Assembly (NCBI RefSeq): GCF_030823375.1 | Contig: NZ_JAUSXB010000001.1 | Coordinates: 558,001 to 622,000 of the forward strand | Origin: Pseudarthrobacter siccitolerans | GTDB lineage: Bacteria; Actinomycetota; Actinomycetes; Actinomycetales; Micrococcaceae | Direction: 5' to 3' | Length of the DNA stretch: 64,000 bases | In this document: positions 30,271 through 38,058 of the stretch, in pieces | How positions within the stretch are numbered: position 1 is the stretch's first letter | Layout: each line of letters opens with the position of its first letter | The notes under the pieces: model-generated | The model's database searches: none | What the model was told of the DNA's origin: nothing | The model's input: the letters and a program-made list of their open reading frames with translations, nothing else | Position numbers and translations under genes: made by a program

Positions 30271-31292
30271 CAGTTGCTCTCCTTGGTGGAATGGGTGCCA
30301 GCGTACGCCAGGGCGGGGGCGGCTGGTTCGCGGGTGTCCCCGGAGAGCAGCAGGTAAAGGGCGGCCATCCGCACGGACACGCCGTTGCGGACCTGGGCCA
30401 GGACGGTGGAACGGGGGGAATCGGCGGCGGCCGCGGAGATTTCCAGGCCCCGGTTCATGGGCCCCGGGTGCATGATGATGGTGTCCTTCATGCCCAGGGT
30501 GTCCAGGGAACGCAGCCTGTTGTCGTCGAAGCCCCACCGGCGGGAGTACTCCCGGGTGCTGGGGAAGAAGGAGGCGTTCATGCGTTCGCCCTGCACGCGG
30601 AGCATCATTACCGCGTCAACGCCCTGCTCGAGGGTTTCGTCCATGTTGTAGCTGACAGTGCACGGCCACTTTTCAACGCCGATGGGCAGCAGGGTGGGCG
30701 GCGCCACCAGGGTGACTTCGGCACCGAGGGTGCGCAGGAGCCAGACGTTGGAGCGGGCCACGCGGGAGTGCAGCACGTCCCCGGCGATGGCCACCCGCAT
30801 TCCCTTGAGGTCTGCGCCCTCGGACCCGGTGCCGGCCAGGCGGGCCCAGTGGCGGCGCATGGTGAACGCATCAAGCAGCGCCTGCGTGGGGTGTTCGTGG
30901 GTGCCGTCACCGGCGTTGATGACGGCGGCGTCGATCCAGTCCGTCGCAGCCAGCCGGTGCGGTGCCCCGGAGGCCCAGTGCCGGATCACAACGGCGTCCG
31001 CTCCCATCGCGGACAGCGTCTGGGCTGTGTCCTTGAGGGACTCCCCTTTGGAGACCGAGGAGCCCTTGGCGGCGAAGTTGATGACATCCGCGGACAGCCG
31101 CTTGGCGGCGGCTTCGAAGGAGATGCGGGTGCGGGTGGAGTCCTCGAAGAAGAGGTTTACCACGGTGCGGCCGCGCAGGGCGGGGAGTTTCTTGACCTCC
31201 CGGTCGCCAACGGCAGCCATTTCCTCCGCGGTGTCGAGAATGCGGATGGCGTTGGTCAGGCTGAGGTCTTCGGTGGACAGTAGATGCTTCAC
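30270..31292 (-). CDS. pyrB: Aspartate carbamoyltransferase, catalytic subunit
   Basis: The enzyme condenses carbamoyl phosphate with aspartate. The carbamoyl-phosphate site [11 protein letters not shown], the [12 protein letters not shown] motif and the aspartate-side LRVQGERM region are all present. The 340-residue length is typical for a catalytic chain without a PyrI partner; no pyrI is seen nearby. The ATG overlaps the pyrR stop by 4 bases. It probably depends on PyrR for control. Confidence 0.96.
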   Translation of the reverse strand: MKHLLSTEDLSLTNAIRILDTAEEMAAVGDREVKKLPALRGRTVVNLFFEDSTRTRISFEAAAKRLSADVINFAAKGSSVSKGESLKDTAQTLSAMGADAVVIRHWASGAPHRLAATDWIDAAVINAGDGTHEHPTQALLDAFTMRRHWARLAGTGSEGADLKGMRVAIAGDVLHSRVARSNVWLLRTLGAEVTLVAPPTLLPIGVEKWPCTVSYNMDETLEQGVDAVMMLRVQGERMNASFFPSTREYSRRWGFDDNRLRSLDTLGMKDTIIMHPGPMNRGLEISAAAADSPRSTVLAQVRNGVSVRMAALYLLLSGDTREPAAPALAYAGTHSTKESN

Positions 31293-31876
31293 GAGCGGCC
31301 CTCGATCACTACTTCGTTGACGGGGGTGCCGCCCGGGGCGGTGTCCGTTTCCTCAAGCCGGACGCGGACTTTTTCGGTTGAGGAGGTTGGGAGGTTCTTG
31401 CCCACATGGTCTGCCCTGATGGGAAGCTCGCGGTGGCCGCGGTCAATGAGCACGGCGAGCCGTACGATGCGGGGCCGGCCCAGGTCAACGAGGGCGTCCA
31501 AGGCGGCGCGGATGGTGCGGCCCGAGTACAGGACGTCGTCGATGAGGACCACCACTTTGTTGTCAATGCCGGTGCGGGGCAGCTTGGTGGGGTACGGCGG
31601 GCGCGTGCCCTGGTGCGACAGGTCGTCACGGAACATGGTGACATCGAGCTGGCCGACGATGGCCGCAGCGTCCACGGTGGGATCGGCGGCGGCGATCTTT
31701 TCGGCGAGCCGGGCTGCCAGCGGATATCCGCGGCGTGGAATGCCGAGCAGGACGAGATCCCGGGAACCCTTATTGGCTTCGAGGATCTCATGGGCGATAC
31801 GAGTGAGGGCCCGGTCGATGTCCGCCTGGCTGAGGACCACCCTGGCTGGAACCGGTGCGCTGGTGACAGAAGTCAA
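31289..31876 (-). CDS. pyrR: Pyrimidine operon regulator / uracil phosphoribosyltransferase
   Basis: PyrR senses UMP and UTP and binds the leader RNA of pyr operons. The PRPP-binding loop is [19 protein letters not shown], and [15 protein letters not shown] and [13 protein letters not shown] are family motifs. I start at the TTG at 31876 ([14 protein letters not shown] follows), which has GGGGAGA six bases upstream; a GTG at 31903 would lengthen it by nine residues. It is the first gene of pyrR-pyrB-pyrC-membrane protein-carA-carB-pyrF. In mycobacteria PyrR acts on translation of the operon start, and a similar mechanism is possible here. Confidence 0.95.
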   Translation of the reverse strand: MTSVTSAPVPARVVLSQADIDRALTRIAHEILEANKGSRDLVLLGIPRRGYPLAARLAEKIAAADPTVDAAAIVGQLDVTMFRDDLSHQGTRPPYPTKLPRTGIDNKVVVLIDDVLYSGRTIRAALDALVDLGRPRIVRLAVLIDRGHRELPIRADHVGKNLPTSSTEKVRVRLEETDTAPGGTPVNEVVIEGRS

Positions 31877-32019
31877 CGCTCGTCTCCCCTTTCCCCGCCT
31901 CACAGGACGGAATTAAAAAAGGATCATGTGCGTCTCAAAATTACCACACGGGCAAGCTGGCGCCCCTGCTGGAAAGACGCGGTGATGGTCACACTTCCCA
32001 CGCCCCCCTGGCAGGATCC

Positions 32020-32048
32020 TTGGAGGTGTGGCGGGAGCCACCTAGGCT
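32020..32048 (+). promoter_or_regulatory. Promoter of the PrsW-type gene (leaderless)
   Basis: TTGGAG at 32020-32025, a 17-base spacer and TAGGCT at 32043-32048 form a good promoter. The ATG at 32056 lies 8 bases after the -10, where transcription should begin. No SD stands before the ATG. This predicts a leaderless mRNA, a common actinobacterial arrangement. Confidence 0.6.
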
Positions 32049-32055
32049 TTCGGAT

Positions 32056-33336
32056 ATGTCGATGCATCCCCGCTACCCTGCGTCCGGACCGCCTGAAGAT
32101 CCCTTCCGGGGCGGCGGGACCCCGCTCCCTCGCGAAGCCAACCCCACCTGGATGGGCCAGGTGCAGCCTGGCAACTACCGCTCGGCCCCCGGGCACCAGG
32201 GTCATCCAGTGGATGCCTTCGTGCCGCCCGGGGTTCAAGGCAGCGCTGTCAGGGCCGGCCGGGTCCGGAGCGGGAGCCTTGTTGCGCTGACCATCGGCGG
32301 CAGTGCCCTGGCCTTCCTTAGCCTCTTCCTGGTGGTCCCGTTCCTGTTGTCGAACATAGGCGCGGCGGGGTTCCTGATAGGTTTCCTTGCTTCGCTGATC
32401 CCCTTGTCGGTAGTCCTCCTGACTGTCCACGTCATCGATAAATGGGAACCCGAGCCAAAGCGCCTCCTGTTCTTCGCCTTCACGTGGGGCGCGGCCGTGT
32501 CCATCGCAGTTACCCTGCTGATCCAGCCGTTTTTTGTCCTGGGCTTCCAGTTTTCCGATGAAGCGGACCTGCAGACCTTCATGGCCACGGTCCAGGCGCC
32601 GATCGTGGAGGAGTTCGCCAAATCCCTGGGGCTGCTGCTCCTGTTGTTGCTGGCCAGGCGGCACTTTGACGGGCCCGTTGACGGGGTGGTTTTCGCCTTC
32701 ACCATTGCCGGCGGCTTCGCCTTCACCGAGAACATCCTGTACTTCGGCAGGGCCATCGCCGAATCGGCAGACCCGGCCGGCGATTTCGCCCAGGTGTTTT
32801 TCCTCCGCGGCGTGATGTCGCCCTTCGCCCATGCGATCTTCACGGGCACCACCGGGCTGGTCATGGGGTTCGCCGCCCGCCGCGGAGGTACCGGCGTCGC
32901 GGTGGCAGCCTTTGTCCTGGGGCTGCTGCCGGCCATGTTCCTGCACAACAGGTGGAACAGCATGGGCCAGGGCTTCCTGGTGGACTACATCCTGGTCCAG
33001 GTTCCCATCTTCTTCCTGGCCGTGGCCGGCATCATCCTGCTGCGGGTGGCGGAGAAGCGCCTGACCCGCCAACGCCTGCTCGAATACTCCGCGGCCGGCT
33101 GGTTCACCCCTGCCGAGGTGGAGCTCCTCGCCACCTTCGGCGGCCGCCGCACTGCACTCCGCTGGGCGGGCAGCTACGGCAGGAAGCGGCAGATGAAGGA
33201 ATTCACGAAAGCCGCCACTCAGCTGGCCAACACGCGGCAGCGCATCCTCAGCGGCCGTGACGTGCAGCTGCACCAGGCTGAGGAGCGCCAGCAGCTGCAG
33301 CGCATCCTGGCCTTGCGGGCCGCCGTCGCGCGTTAA
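32056..33336 (+). CDS. PrsW-family intramembrane metalloprotease
   Basis: The 426-residue protein has a Pro-rich cytoplasmic N-terminus (about 1-70), eight or more membrane helices, and the PrsW/CPBP-type motifs: EEFAKS (EExxK type) at about 195, FAFTENILYF, and HAIFTGTTGLVMG. These residues form the metal site in glutamic-type membrane proteases. A soluble C-terminal tail of about 90 residues follows. PrsW in Bacillus cleaves an anti-sigma factor; no such partner lies nearby, so the target is unknown. It is convergent with the catabolic operon at 33360. Confidence 0.85.
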   Translation: MSMHPRYPASGPPEDPFRGGGTPLPREANPTWMGQVQPGNYRSAPGHQGHPVDAFVPPGVQGSAVRAGRVRSGSLVALTIGGSALAFLSLFLVVPFLLSNIGAAGFLIGFLASLIPLSVVLLTVHVIDKWEPEPKRLLFFAFTWGAAVSIAVTLLIQPFFVLGFQFSDEADLQTFMATVQAPIVEEFAKSLGLLLLLLLARRHFDGPVDGVVFAFTIAGGFAFTENILYFGRAIAESADPAGDFAQVFFLRGVMSPFAHAIFTGTTGLVMGFAARRGGTGVAVAAFVLGLLPAMFLHNRWNSMGQGFLVDYILVQVPIFFLAVAGIILLRVAEKRLTRQRLLEYSAAGWFTPAEVELLATFGGRRTALRWAGSYGRKRQMKEFTKAATQLANTRQRILSGRDVQLHQAEERQQLQRILALRAAVAR

Positions 33337-33359
33337 ACTCCCAGCCCCGCACCGGCCGG

Positions 33360-34199
33360 CTACCGGCGGACGGCACTCTCCGTTGACAGCAATAGTGCCT
33401 CATCCAGCACTTTTCCGAAGTTTGCGGCATCGTGGGCAAACCTGCCCAGGAAGAGCCCCGAAACACCGGCCAGCGTGGGCAGGAGTCCTGGTTTTGCCGA
33501 GCCGCCATAAATGACCGGCAGGCTTTGCAGCGTTACTCCCGCCTCCGCTTCATTGGCGCCAAGCAGCACGCGGAGCGAACGCACTACCGCGGACACGTAG
33601 TCGGCGCTGGCCGGTTCTGCTGCCCCAATGGCCCAGACGGGCTCGTAAGCGATGATGAGCCGGGATGCCGCCTTCCAGTCACCGCCTACCGCGTCCTTGA
33701 TTTGCTGGTGGACGAAACCGGCTGCCGCTGCTGCGCCGGCTTCTGTCATGTCACCGCAGGTTTCCTCACCGACGCACAGCAGTGGAGTCATCCCTGCGGC
33801 ATCTGCTGCCAGGACCTTGCGTGCGATCACCGTGCTGTCTTCGCCGAAATGCCGGCGCCGTTCGGCGTGCCCGATTTCTACGAGGCTTACTCCGAGCTCT
33901 GCCAGGAGGGAAGGTGATACCTCCCCTGTCCAGGGACCGTCAGCCCAACCGCAGTTTTGGGCGCCCAGCAACACCGGCGAGCCGGAAAGGAGCTGTGCCG
34001 CAGCGGGCAGGACGGGGAACGACGGGATGACAAACGGGACAACCCGCCCGGCCGCGAGGGCCGGACGGGTGTCCACTTCGTGCCGCAGCCGCTCCAGCCA
34101 GTCCAGGCTGTCCCGGTAACCGAGGTACATCTTGGTGCTGACCCCGACGTACACGGTGTTGGTCAGGGCCGGTACCCTTCCGGGACTGCCTTCAGGCAC
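33360..34199 (-). CDS. TIM-like isomerase, probable L-erythrulose-1-phosphate isomerase (LerI/EryH type)
   Basis: The 279-residue protein is a triosephosphate isomerase paralogue. The catalytic Lys23 (VSTKMYLG), His111 (EIGHAERRRHFGED) and Glu186 (IIAYEPVWAIGA) are kept, but the NWKMN box of true TPI is changed so that the Asn is Ser and the Trp is Thr. That loss and the operon context argue against glycolytic TPI and for the C4 enzyme that converts L-erythrulose 1-phosphate to D-erythrulose 4-phosphate (LerI of Mycobacterium, EryH of Brucella). It is the last gene of the operon, 9 bases after the transporter gene. The GTG at 34199 is the likely start, without a strong SD. Confidence 0.8.
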   Translation of the reverse strand: MPEGSPGRVPALTNTVYVGVSTKMYLGYRDSLDWLERLRHEVDTRPALAAGRVVPFVIPSFPVLPAAAQLLSGSPVLLGAQNCGWADGPWTGEVSPSLLAELGVSLVEIGHAERRRHFGEDSTVIARKVLAADAAGMTPLLCVGEETCGDMTEAGAAAAAGFVHQQIKDAVGGDWKAASRLIIAYEPVWAIGAAEPASADYVSAVVRSLRVLLGANEAEAGVTLQSLPVIYGGSAKPGLLPTLAGVSGLFLGRFAHDAANFGKVLDEALLLSTESAVRR

Positions 34200-34208
34200 G
34201 GGAGGCGC

Positions 34209-35561
34209 TCATTTGGTGTCGAGCAGGTCGTCCGCCTTGTTGCGGAACCGCTTGGTGGCGTACATCATGATGGCGGCCAGGAATGGCAGCACGCCCAGGG
34301 CAAAGACGCCTGCGGAGCCGGTTGAGTCAGCCGCGATCCCGTTGACGCTGGTGCGCAGGATGGGCGCAACAAAGCCGCCGAGGTTTCCGAGCGAGTTGAT
34401 CAGGCCGATGCCTGCAGCTGCGGCCGTGCCCGTGAGGAACGCCGTGGGGTAGGACCACGCGATGGGGCCGATGGAGAGGAAGCTGCACACGGCCAGGGTG
34501 ATGAACATGATGCCGAGCGCCGGGAGGTGGTTGGTGCCGGCCCAGGCCGAACCGAAGATGCAGAGGCCCGTGGAGATGAAGAGCCCGGTGCCCCAGACCC
34601 GGCGGCGGACCAGGGTGTTGGCGGCCTTGCCGATGAAGTAGCAAGCAAAGATGCCGAAGAACCACGGGATGGCTGCCATCAGGCCGACGGCGAGGCCCAC
34701 CTTTTGGCCGGTCAGCTGCGCCACCTGCTGCGGCAGGTAGAACGTGACACCGTAAACGGCGATCTGCAGGCAGAAGTAGATGATGGTGAAGTACCAGACC
34801 TTGCCGTTCCTCATGGCCGCAAGGACGCCGCGGGGGCCGGTCTCTTCCTTCACCGTGTCCTCCAGCGCCATGACTTCCAGGAGCGCGCCCTTTTCGTCCT
34901 TGTTCAGGAACTTGGCGTCCTGCGGGCTGTTGATCAGGAAGAAGTATGCGGCGATGCCGGCCACCACTGCGAGCATGCCCTCGACGAAGAACATAACCTG
35001 CCAGCCCTGGACTCCGGGCACCTGGTCGCCGATGTTGATCAGCCAGCCGGACAGCGGTGCGCCCATCATTTGGGAGAAGGGCTGGGCCAGGTAGAAAATG
35101 GCGAACATCTTCACACGGACCTTGTTGGGAAACCACGCCGCCAGGAACATGATGACGCCCGGGAACAGCCCTGCCTCGGTGACGCCCAGCAGGAACCGCA
35201 GGATGATGAACGATGTCTCGCCCTGGACAAACGCGAAGCAGGCGGACACGATGCCCCAGGTGATGGCGATGCGGGCGAGCCACACCTTCGCCCCGAACTT
35301 GGTCAGGAGCAGGTTGCTCGGAATTTCGAACAGGGCGTAGCCGATGAAGAAGATTCCGGCGCCGAGGGCGAAGGCTCCGGCGCTAATACCTTTGTCGACC
35401 CCAAGGGCCGCTTCGGAGAAGCCCACGTTGGTGCGGTCCAGGAAGGCGACCACATAAAGGATCACCAGCATGGGCATAAGCCGGCGGGAAGCCTTGGAAA
35501 TCGCCGATTTCAGGACCGGCGAGTCCAGAAGCTCCTTGGTGGATGTTGCGGATAGGGACAT
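34209..35561 (-). CDS. MFS transporter, anion:cation symporter (ACS) type
   Basis: The 450-residue protein has twelve hydrophobic segments and ACS-family motifs: LDRTNVGFSEAALG in the first helix pair, RFLLGVTEAGLFPGVIMFLAAWFP in helices 4-5 (split as RFLLGVTEAGLFPG), and GVTFYLPQQV. ACS members such as GudP, phthalate and tartrate permeases mostly take up organic acids with protons. This suggests that the operon's substrate is a sugar acid rather than a neutral polyol. I start it at the ATG at 35561, with AGAGGAG seven bases upstream, not at 35618. Confidence 0.88.
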   Translation of the reverse strand: MSLSATSTKELLDSPVLKSAISKASRRLMPMLVILYVVAFLDRTNVGFSEAALGVDKGISAGAFALGAGIFFIGYALFEIPSNLLLTKFGAKVWLARIAITWGIVSACFAFVQGETSFIILRFLLGVTEAGLFPGVIMFLAAWFPNKVRVKMFAIFYLAQPFSQMMGAPLSGWLINIGDQVPGVQGWQVMFFVEGMLAVVAGIAAYFFLINSPQDAKFLNKDEKGALLEVMALEDTVKEETGPRGVLAAMRNGKVWYFTIIYFCLQIAVYGVTFYLPQQVAQLTGQKVGLAVGLMAAIPWFFGIFACYFIGKAANTLVRRRVWGTGLFISTGLCIFGSAWAGTNHLPALGIMFITLAVCSFLSIGPIAWSYPTAFLTGTAAAAGIGLINSLGNLGGFVAPILRTSVNGIAADSTGSAGVFALGVLPFLAAIMMYATKRFRNKADDLLDTK

Positions 35562-35607
35562 CAAAAACTCCTCTTTGAGTACATCAGATGCATGGGGTGC
35601 TGGGTTT

Positions 35608-35772
35608 CTAGAGCGCAAGCGCGATCATCATGGCTCCCGCAATGCAGGCAACGATGCCTACGGCGAGGTAGATCCGGCGTGCCCGGCTCCAGGACCCGGT
35701 GGTTTGGGCTGGTATTGCTGACGGGGGCCGCGCGGGTGAGAGCCGCGCCGGCCGGTTGCTGTTCTGTGCCAA
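35608..35772 (-). CDS. 54-residue single-helix membrane protein
   Basis: A TTG at 35772 follows AAGGAAGG by six bases and opens a 54-codon frame. The product starts MAQNSNRPARLSPARPPSAI, has a basic stretch SRARR at 30-33, and ends in one hydrophobic helix (about 34-54) with a single Cys. It is placed between the SDR and the transporter. It may be a small partner of the transporter, but I know no family. The strong SD and operon position argue that it is translated. Confidence 0.55.
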   Translation of the reverse strand: MAQNSNRPARLSPARPPSAIPAQTTGSWSRARRIYLAVGIVACIAGAMMIALAL

Positions 35773-35784
35773 GGCTGGCCTTCC

Positions 35785-36552
35785 TTAATGCATGTACAGT
35801 CCGCCGTCCACATTCAGCGTCTGGCCGGAGATGTATCCGGCGTCCTCGCTGATGAGGAAGGCGATGGCTGCTGCGATGTCCCGCGTGGACCCGACCCGGT
35901 TGACCACGAGGTCCTTCGTCAGTTCGTCCTTGCGTTCCTGGCTGAGGGTGCCGCCCATGATGTCCGTGTCGATCGGGCCGGGGGAGATGGCGTTGACGGT
36001 GATGTCGTACTCCCCCAGTTCCCTGGCCGTGGAGCGGGTCAGGCCGATGACGCCGGCCTTCGCCACGGAGTAAGGCGTTTTGGAGTACGTGCCGCCGCCG
36101 CGCTGGGCTGAGACGGAGGAGATGTTGACGATCCGCCCGATCCGGTTCTTCACCATGGACTCGGCCACCCGGCGGGTGGCGTAGTGGACGCCGTTGAGGT
36201 TGATGTTCAGAACGCGGTCCCATTCGGCCGCGTCCAGTTCCAGGTAGGGAACGGGGGAACTGACACCGGCAACGTTGGCCAGGGCCACGATCTGGGGCAG
36301 CGCAGCTTCCAGCTCGTCGATGGCGGCCCGTACCTCCGCCTCGCTGGCGACGTTTGCACCAGCGCCGTGAGCCTGGGCGCCGTACTCGGCGGCGATCTCC
36401 TTGGCCGCGAGCTGACAGGCAGCGTCATCGAGGTCGATGATGCCGATGTTCCAGCCCTGGGCGGCCAGGTAGTTGGCGGTAGCGCGGCCGATGCCGCGCT
36501 CGGAAACTGCACCGGTAACAATGGCGGTGCGCTGTGCGGGAAAACTGCTCAT
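35785..36552 (-). CDS. Short-chain dehydrogenase/reductase, possibly a polyol or sugar-acid dehydrogenase
   Basis: The 255-residue classical SDR has the TGAVSERGIGR cofactor loop, LANVAGV, catalytic Ser146 in NISSVSA, and YSVAK with Tyr161 and Lys165. Asp41 after the second strand (GIIDLDD) favours NAD over NADP. Relatives include D-threitol dehydrogenase of Mycobacterium and other polyol dehydrogenases. In this operon it could oxidise a C4 or C5 polyol or sugar acid, or supply an epimerising oxidation. The ATG at 36552 has AGGAGC six bases upstream. The frame upstream to 36633 is not used. Confidence 0.85.
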   Translation of the reverse strand: MSSFPAQRTAIVTGAVSERGIGRATANYLAAQGWNIGIIDLDDAACQLAAKEIAAEYGAQAHGAGANVASEAEVRAAIDELEAALPQIVALANVAGVSSPVPYLELDAAEWDRVLNINLNGVHYATRRVAESMVKNRIGRIVNISSVSAQRGGGTYSKTPYSVAKAGVIGLTRSTARELGEYDITVNAISPGPIDTDIMGGTLSQERKDELTKDLVVNRVGSTRDIAAAIAFLISEDAGYISGQTLNVDGGLYMH

Positions 36553-36580
36553 GGTTGCTCCTGGGGAAAGATGGAAGGTG

Positions 36581-37573
36581 CTAGCTGATGGGCGCGGGGC
36601 CGAGGTCTTCAATGAGCTTTTGCATGGCGACATAGGCCTTGTTGCGGTAGGCGATCAGCTCGGGTGTGCGCTCTGCCGGGACGTTGAGGAAACCCGCTCC
36701 GGTCTTGGTGCCGAGTTTTCCGGCCTCCACCAGGTCGGTGAGGATCTTCGGCGTTGCGAAGCGCTCGGGGAAGTCGGTCTGCAGGGACTTGTAGCAGAAG
36801 TTGTACACGTCCAGCCCGGCCATGTCCGCAATCGCGAACGGTCCGAAGAAGGGCAACCGGAAGCCGAAGGTGGTGCGGACCAGGGTGTCCACGTCATCCG
36901 CCGTCGCGATGCCCTGCTCCACCAGCTGCGCGGCTTCGTGGAACAGCGCGTACTGCAGGCGGTTGAGCACGAAGCCGGTGACGTCCTTGACTACAGCTGT
37001 CTGCTTGCCCGCGGCATGGACCAGGTCGCGTACGATGCCGACAGTAGCTGCCGAGGTCCCGGCGTGCGGGATGATTTCCACGCCGGGGATGAACGGTGAC
37101 GGGTTGGAGAAGTGCACGCCCAGGAACCGTTCCGGGTTTGTCACCGGCTCGGACAGTTCGGCGATGGAGATGGTGGAGGTGTTGGAGCCGATGATGGCGT
37201 CCGGCCTGGCGGCGGCGCTGATGCGGGCCAGGGTCTGGTGCTTGATGGCGATGACTTCGGGGACGGCTTCCTCGATGAAATCCGCGTCCGCCACGGCCTC
37301 CTCGATGTCCTTGGCGGCCCACAGGTTCTGCTTCAGGATTTCGGTGGAACCCTCCGGGAAAAGGCCGTCGGCAACAAACTGGTCCGATTCCGCGAGGAGT
37401 CGTTCATAGTTGCTTTGTGCCACCTCGGCCGACACGTCTGCGAGTGCCACTCGTGCCCCGCCGAGGGCCAGGACCTGGGCGATCCCGCCGCCCATGTAGC
37501 CGGACCCGACGACGGCGATCCTGCGGCCGCTGTTTGCATCCGCTGCGGCGGGGGTGCTTGTTGTTTCGCTCAT
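36581..37573 (-). CDS. 3-hydroxyacyl-CoA dehydrogenase-family protein of lambda-crystallin/L-gulonate type
   Basis: The 330-residue protein has the Rossmann motif VVGSGYMGGGIAQ (23-28 for GSGYMG), catalytic His154 in GVHFSNP and Glu166 in IPGVEIIPH, and a C-terminal 3HCDH domain (TGFVLNRLQYALFHEA, FGFRLPFFGPF). The NPxxxIPxVEIIPH pattern resembles L-gulonate 3-dehydrogenases, which oxidise C3 of a free sugar acid, more than CoA enzymes. No thiolase or enoyl-CoA hydratase is nearby, so fatty-acid oxidation is unlikely. I propose that it oxidises the beta-hydroxyl of a C5 sugar acid to a 3-keto acid. It lies two bases after the RpiB-type gene. Confidence 0.8.
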   Translation of the reverse strand: MSETTSTPAAADANSGRRIAVVGSGYMGGGIAQVLALGGARVALADVSAEVAQSNYERLLAESDQFVADGLFPEGSTEILKQNLWAAKDIEEAVADADFIEEAVPEVIAIKHQTLARISAAARPDAIIGSNTSTISIAELSEPVTNPERFLGVHFSNPSPFIPGVEIIPHAGTSAATVGIVRDLVHAAGKQTAVVKDVTGFVLNRLQYALFHEAAQLVEQGIATADDVDTLVRTTFGFRLPFFGPFAIADMAGLDVYNFCYKSLQTDFPERFATPKILTDLVEAGKLGTKTGAGFLNVPAERTPELIAYRNKAYVAMQKLIEDLGPAPIS

Positions 37574-37575
37574 GT

Positions 37576-38058
37576 TCAGACTGCCTTTGTGTAATCGGGT
37601 TCGTAGGAGCAGATGGCGTCCACCTTGGCGGCGGAGGCTGAGGTTTCGTCGAAACGGTAGTCAAGCCATTCGCCCACCAGTTTCTTGGCCAGTTCAAGGC
37701 CGATGACGCGCTGGCCCATGGTGAGGACCTGGGCGTTGTTGCTCAGGACGGAGCGCTCAACGGAGTATCCGTCGTGGGCGGTGACAGCACGAATGCCGGG
37801 CACCTTGTTGGCGGCGATGGCGACGCCCAGACCGGTGCCGCAGATCAGCAGGGCACGGTCCGCCTCGCCCTCGGCCACTTTCCGGGCAGCATCGACGGCG
37901 ACATGCGGGTACGCGGTCGTGTCGTTCGCACCGACGCCGACGTCCAGGACGGACGCCACGCGCCCATCTGCCTCCAGCAGCGCCTTCAACGCATCTTTGT
38001 ATTCAACACCGGCTTCGTCGTTGCCGACGACGATGCGCCAGCCTTCGTTTGTGGTCAT
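37576..38058 (-). CDS. RpiB/LacAB-type isomerase, probable D-erythrulose-4-phosphate isomerase (DerI/EryI type)
   Basis: The 160-residue product has the RpiB fold motifs: [14 protein letters not shown] in place of the usual GxDHAG, and [20 protein letters not shown] with the catalytic Cys73. RpiB interconverts ribulose and ribose 5-phosphates; the paralogues DerI and EryI convert D-erythrulose 4-phosphate to D-erythrose 4-phosphate. The neighbouring kinase and TIM-like isomerase favour the latter role. The ATG overlaps the kinase stop by 4 bases (ATGA). Confidence 0.85.
   Translation of the reverse strand: MTTNEGWRIVVGNDEAGVEYKDALKALLEADGRVASVLDVGVGANDTTAYPHVAVDAARKVAEGEADRALLICGTGLGVAIAANKVPGIRAVTAHDGYSVERSVLSNNAQVLTMGQRVIGLELAKKLVGEWLDYRFDETSASAAKVDAICSYEPDYTKAV

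Noticed and set aside
36581..37573. Fatty-acid beta-oxidation 3-hydroxybutyryl-CoA dehydrogenase
   Set aside because: There is no thiolase, CoA ligase or enoyl-CoA hydratase nearby, and the IPGVEIIPH region looks like the free-acid L-gulonate type.
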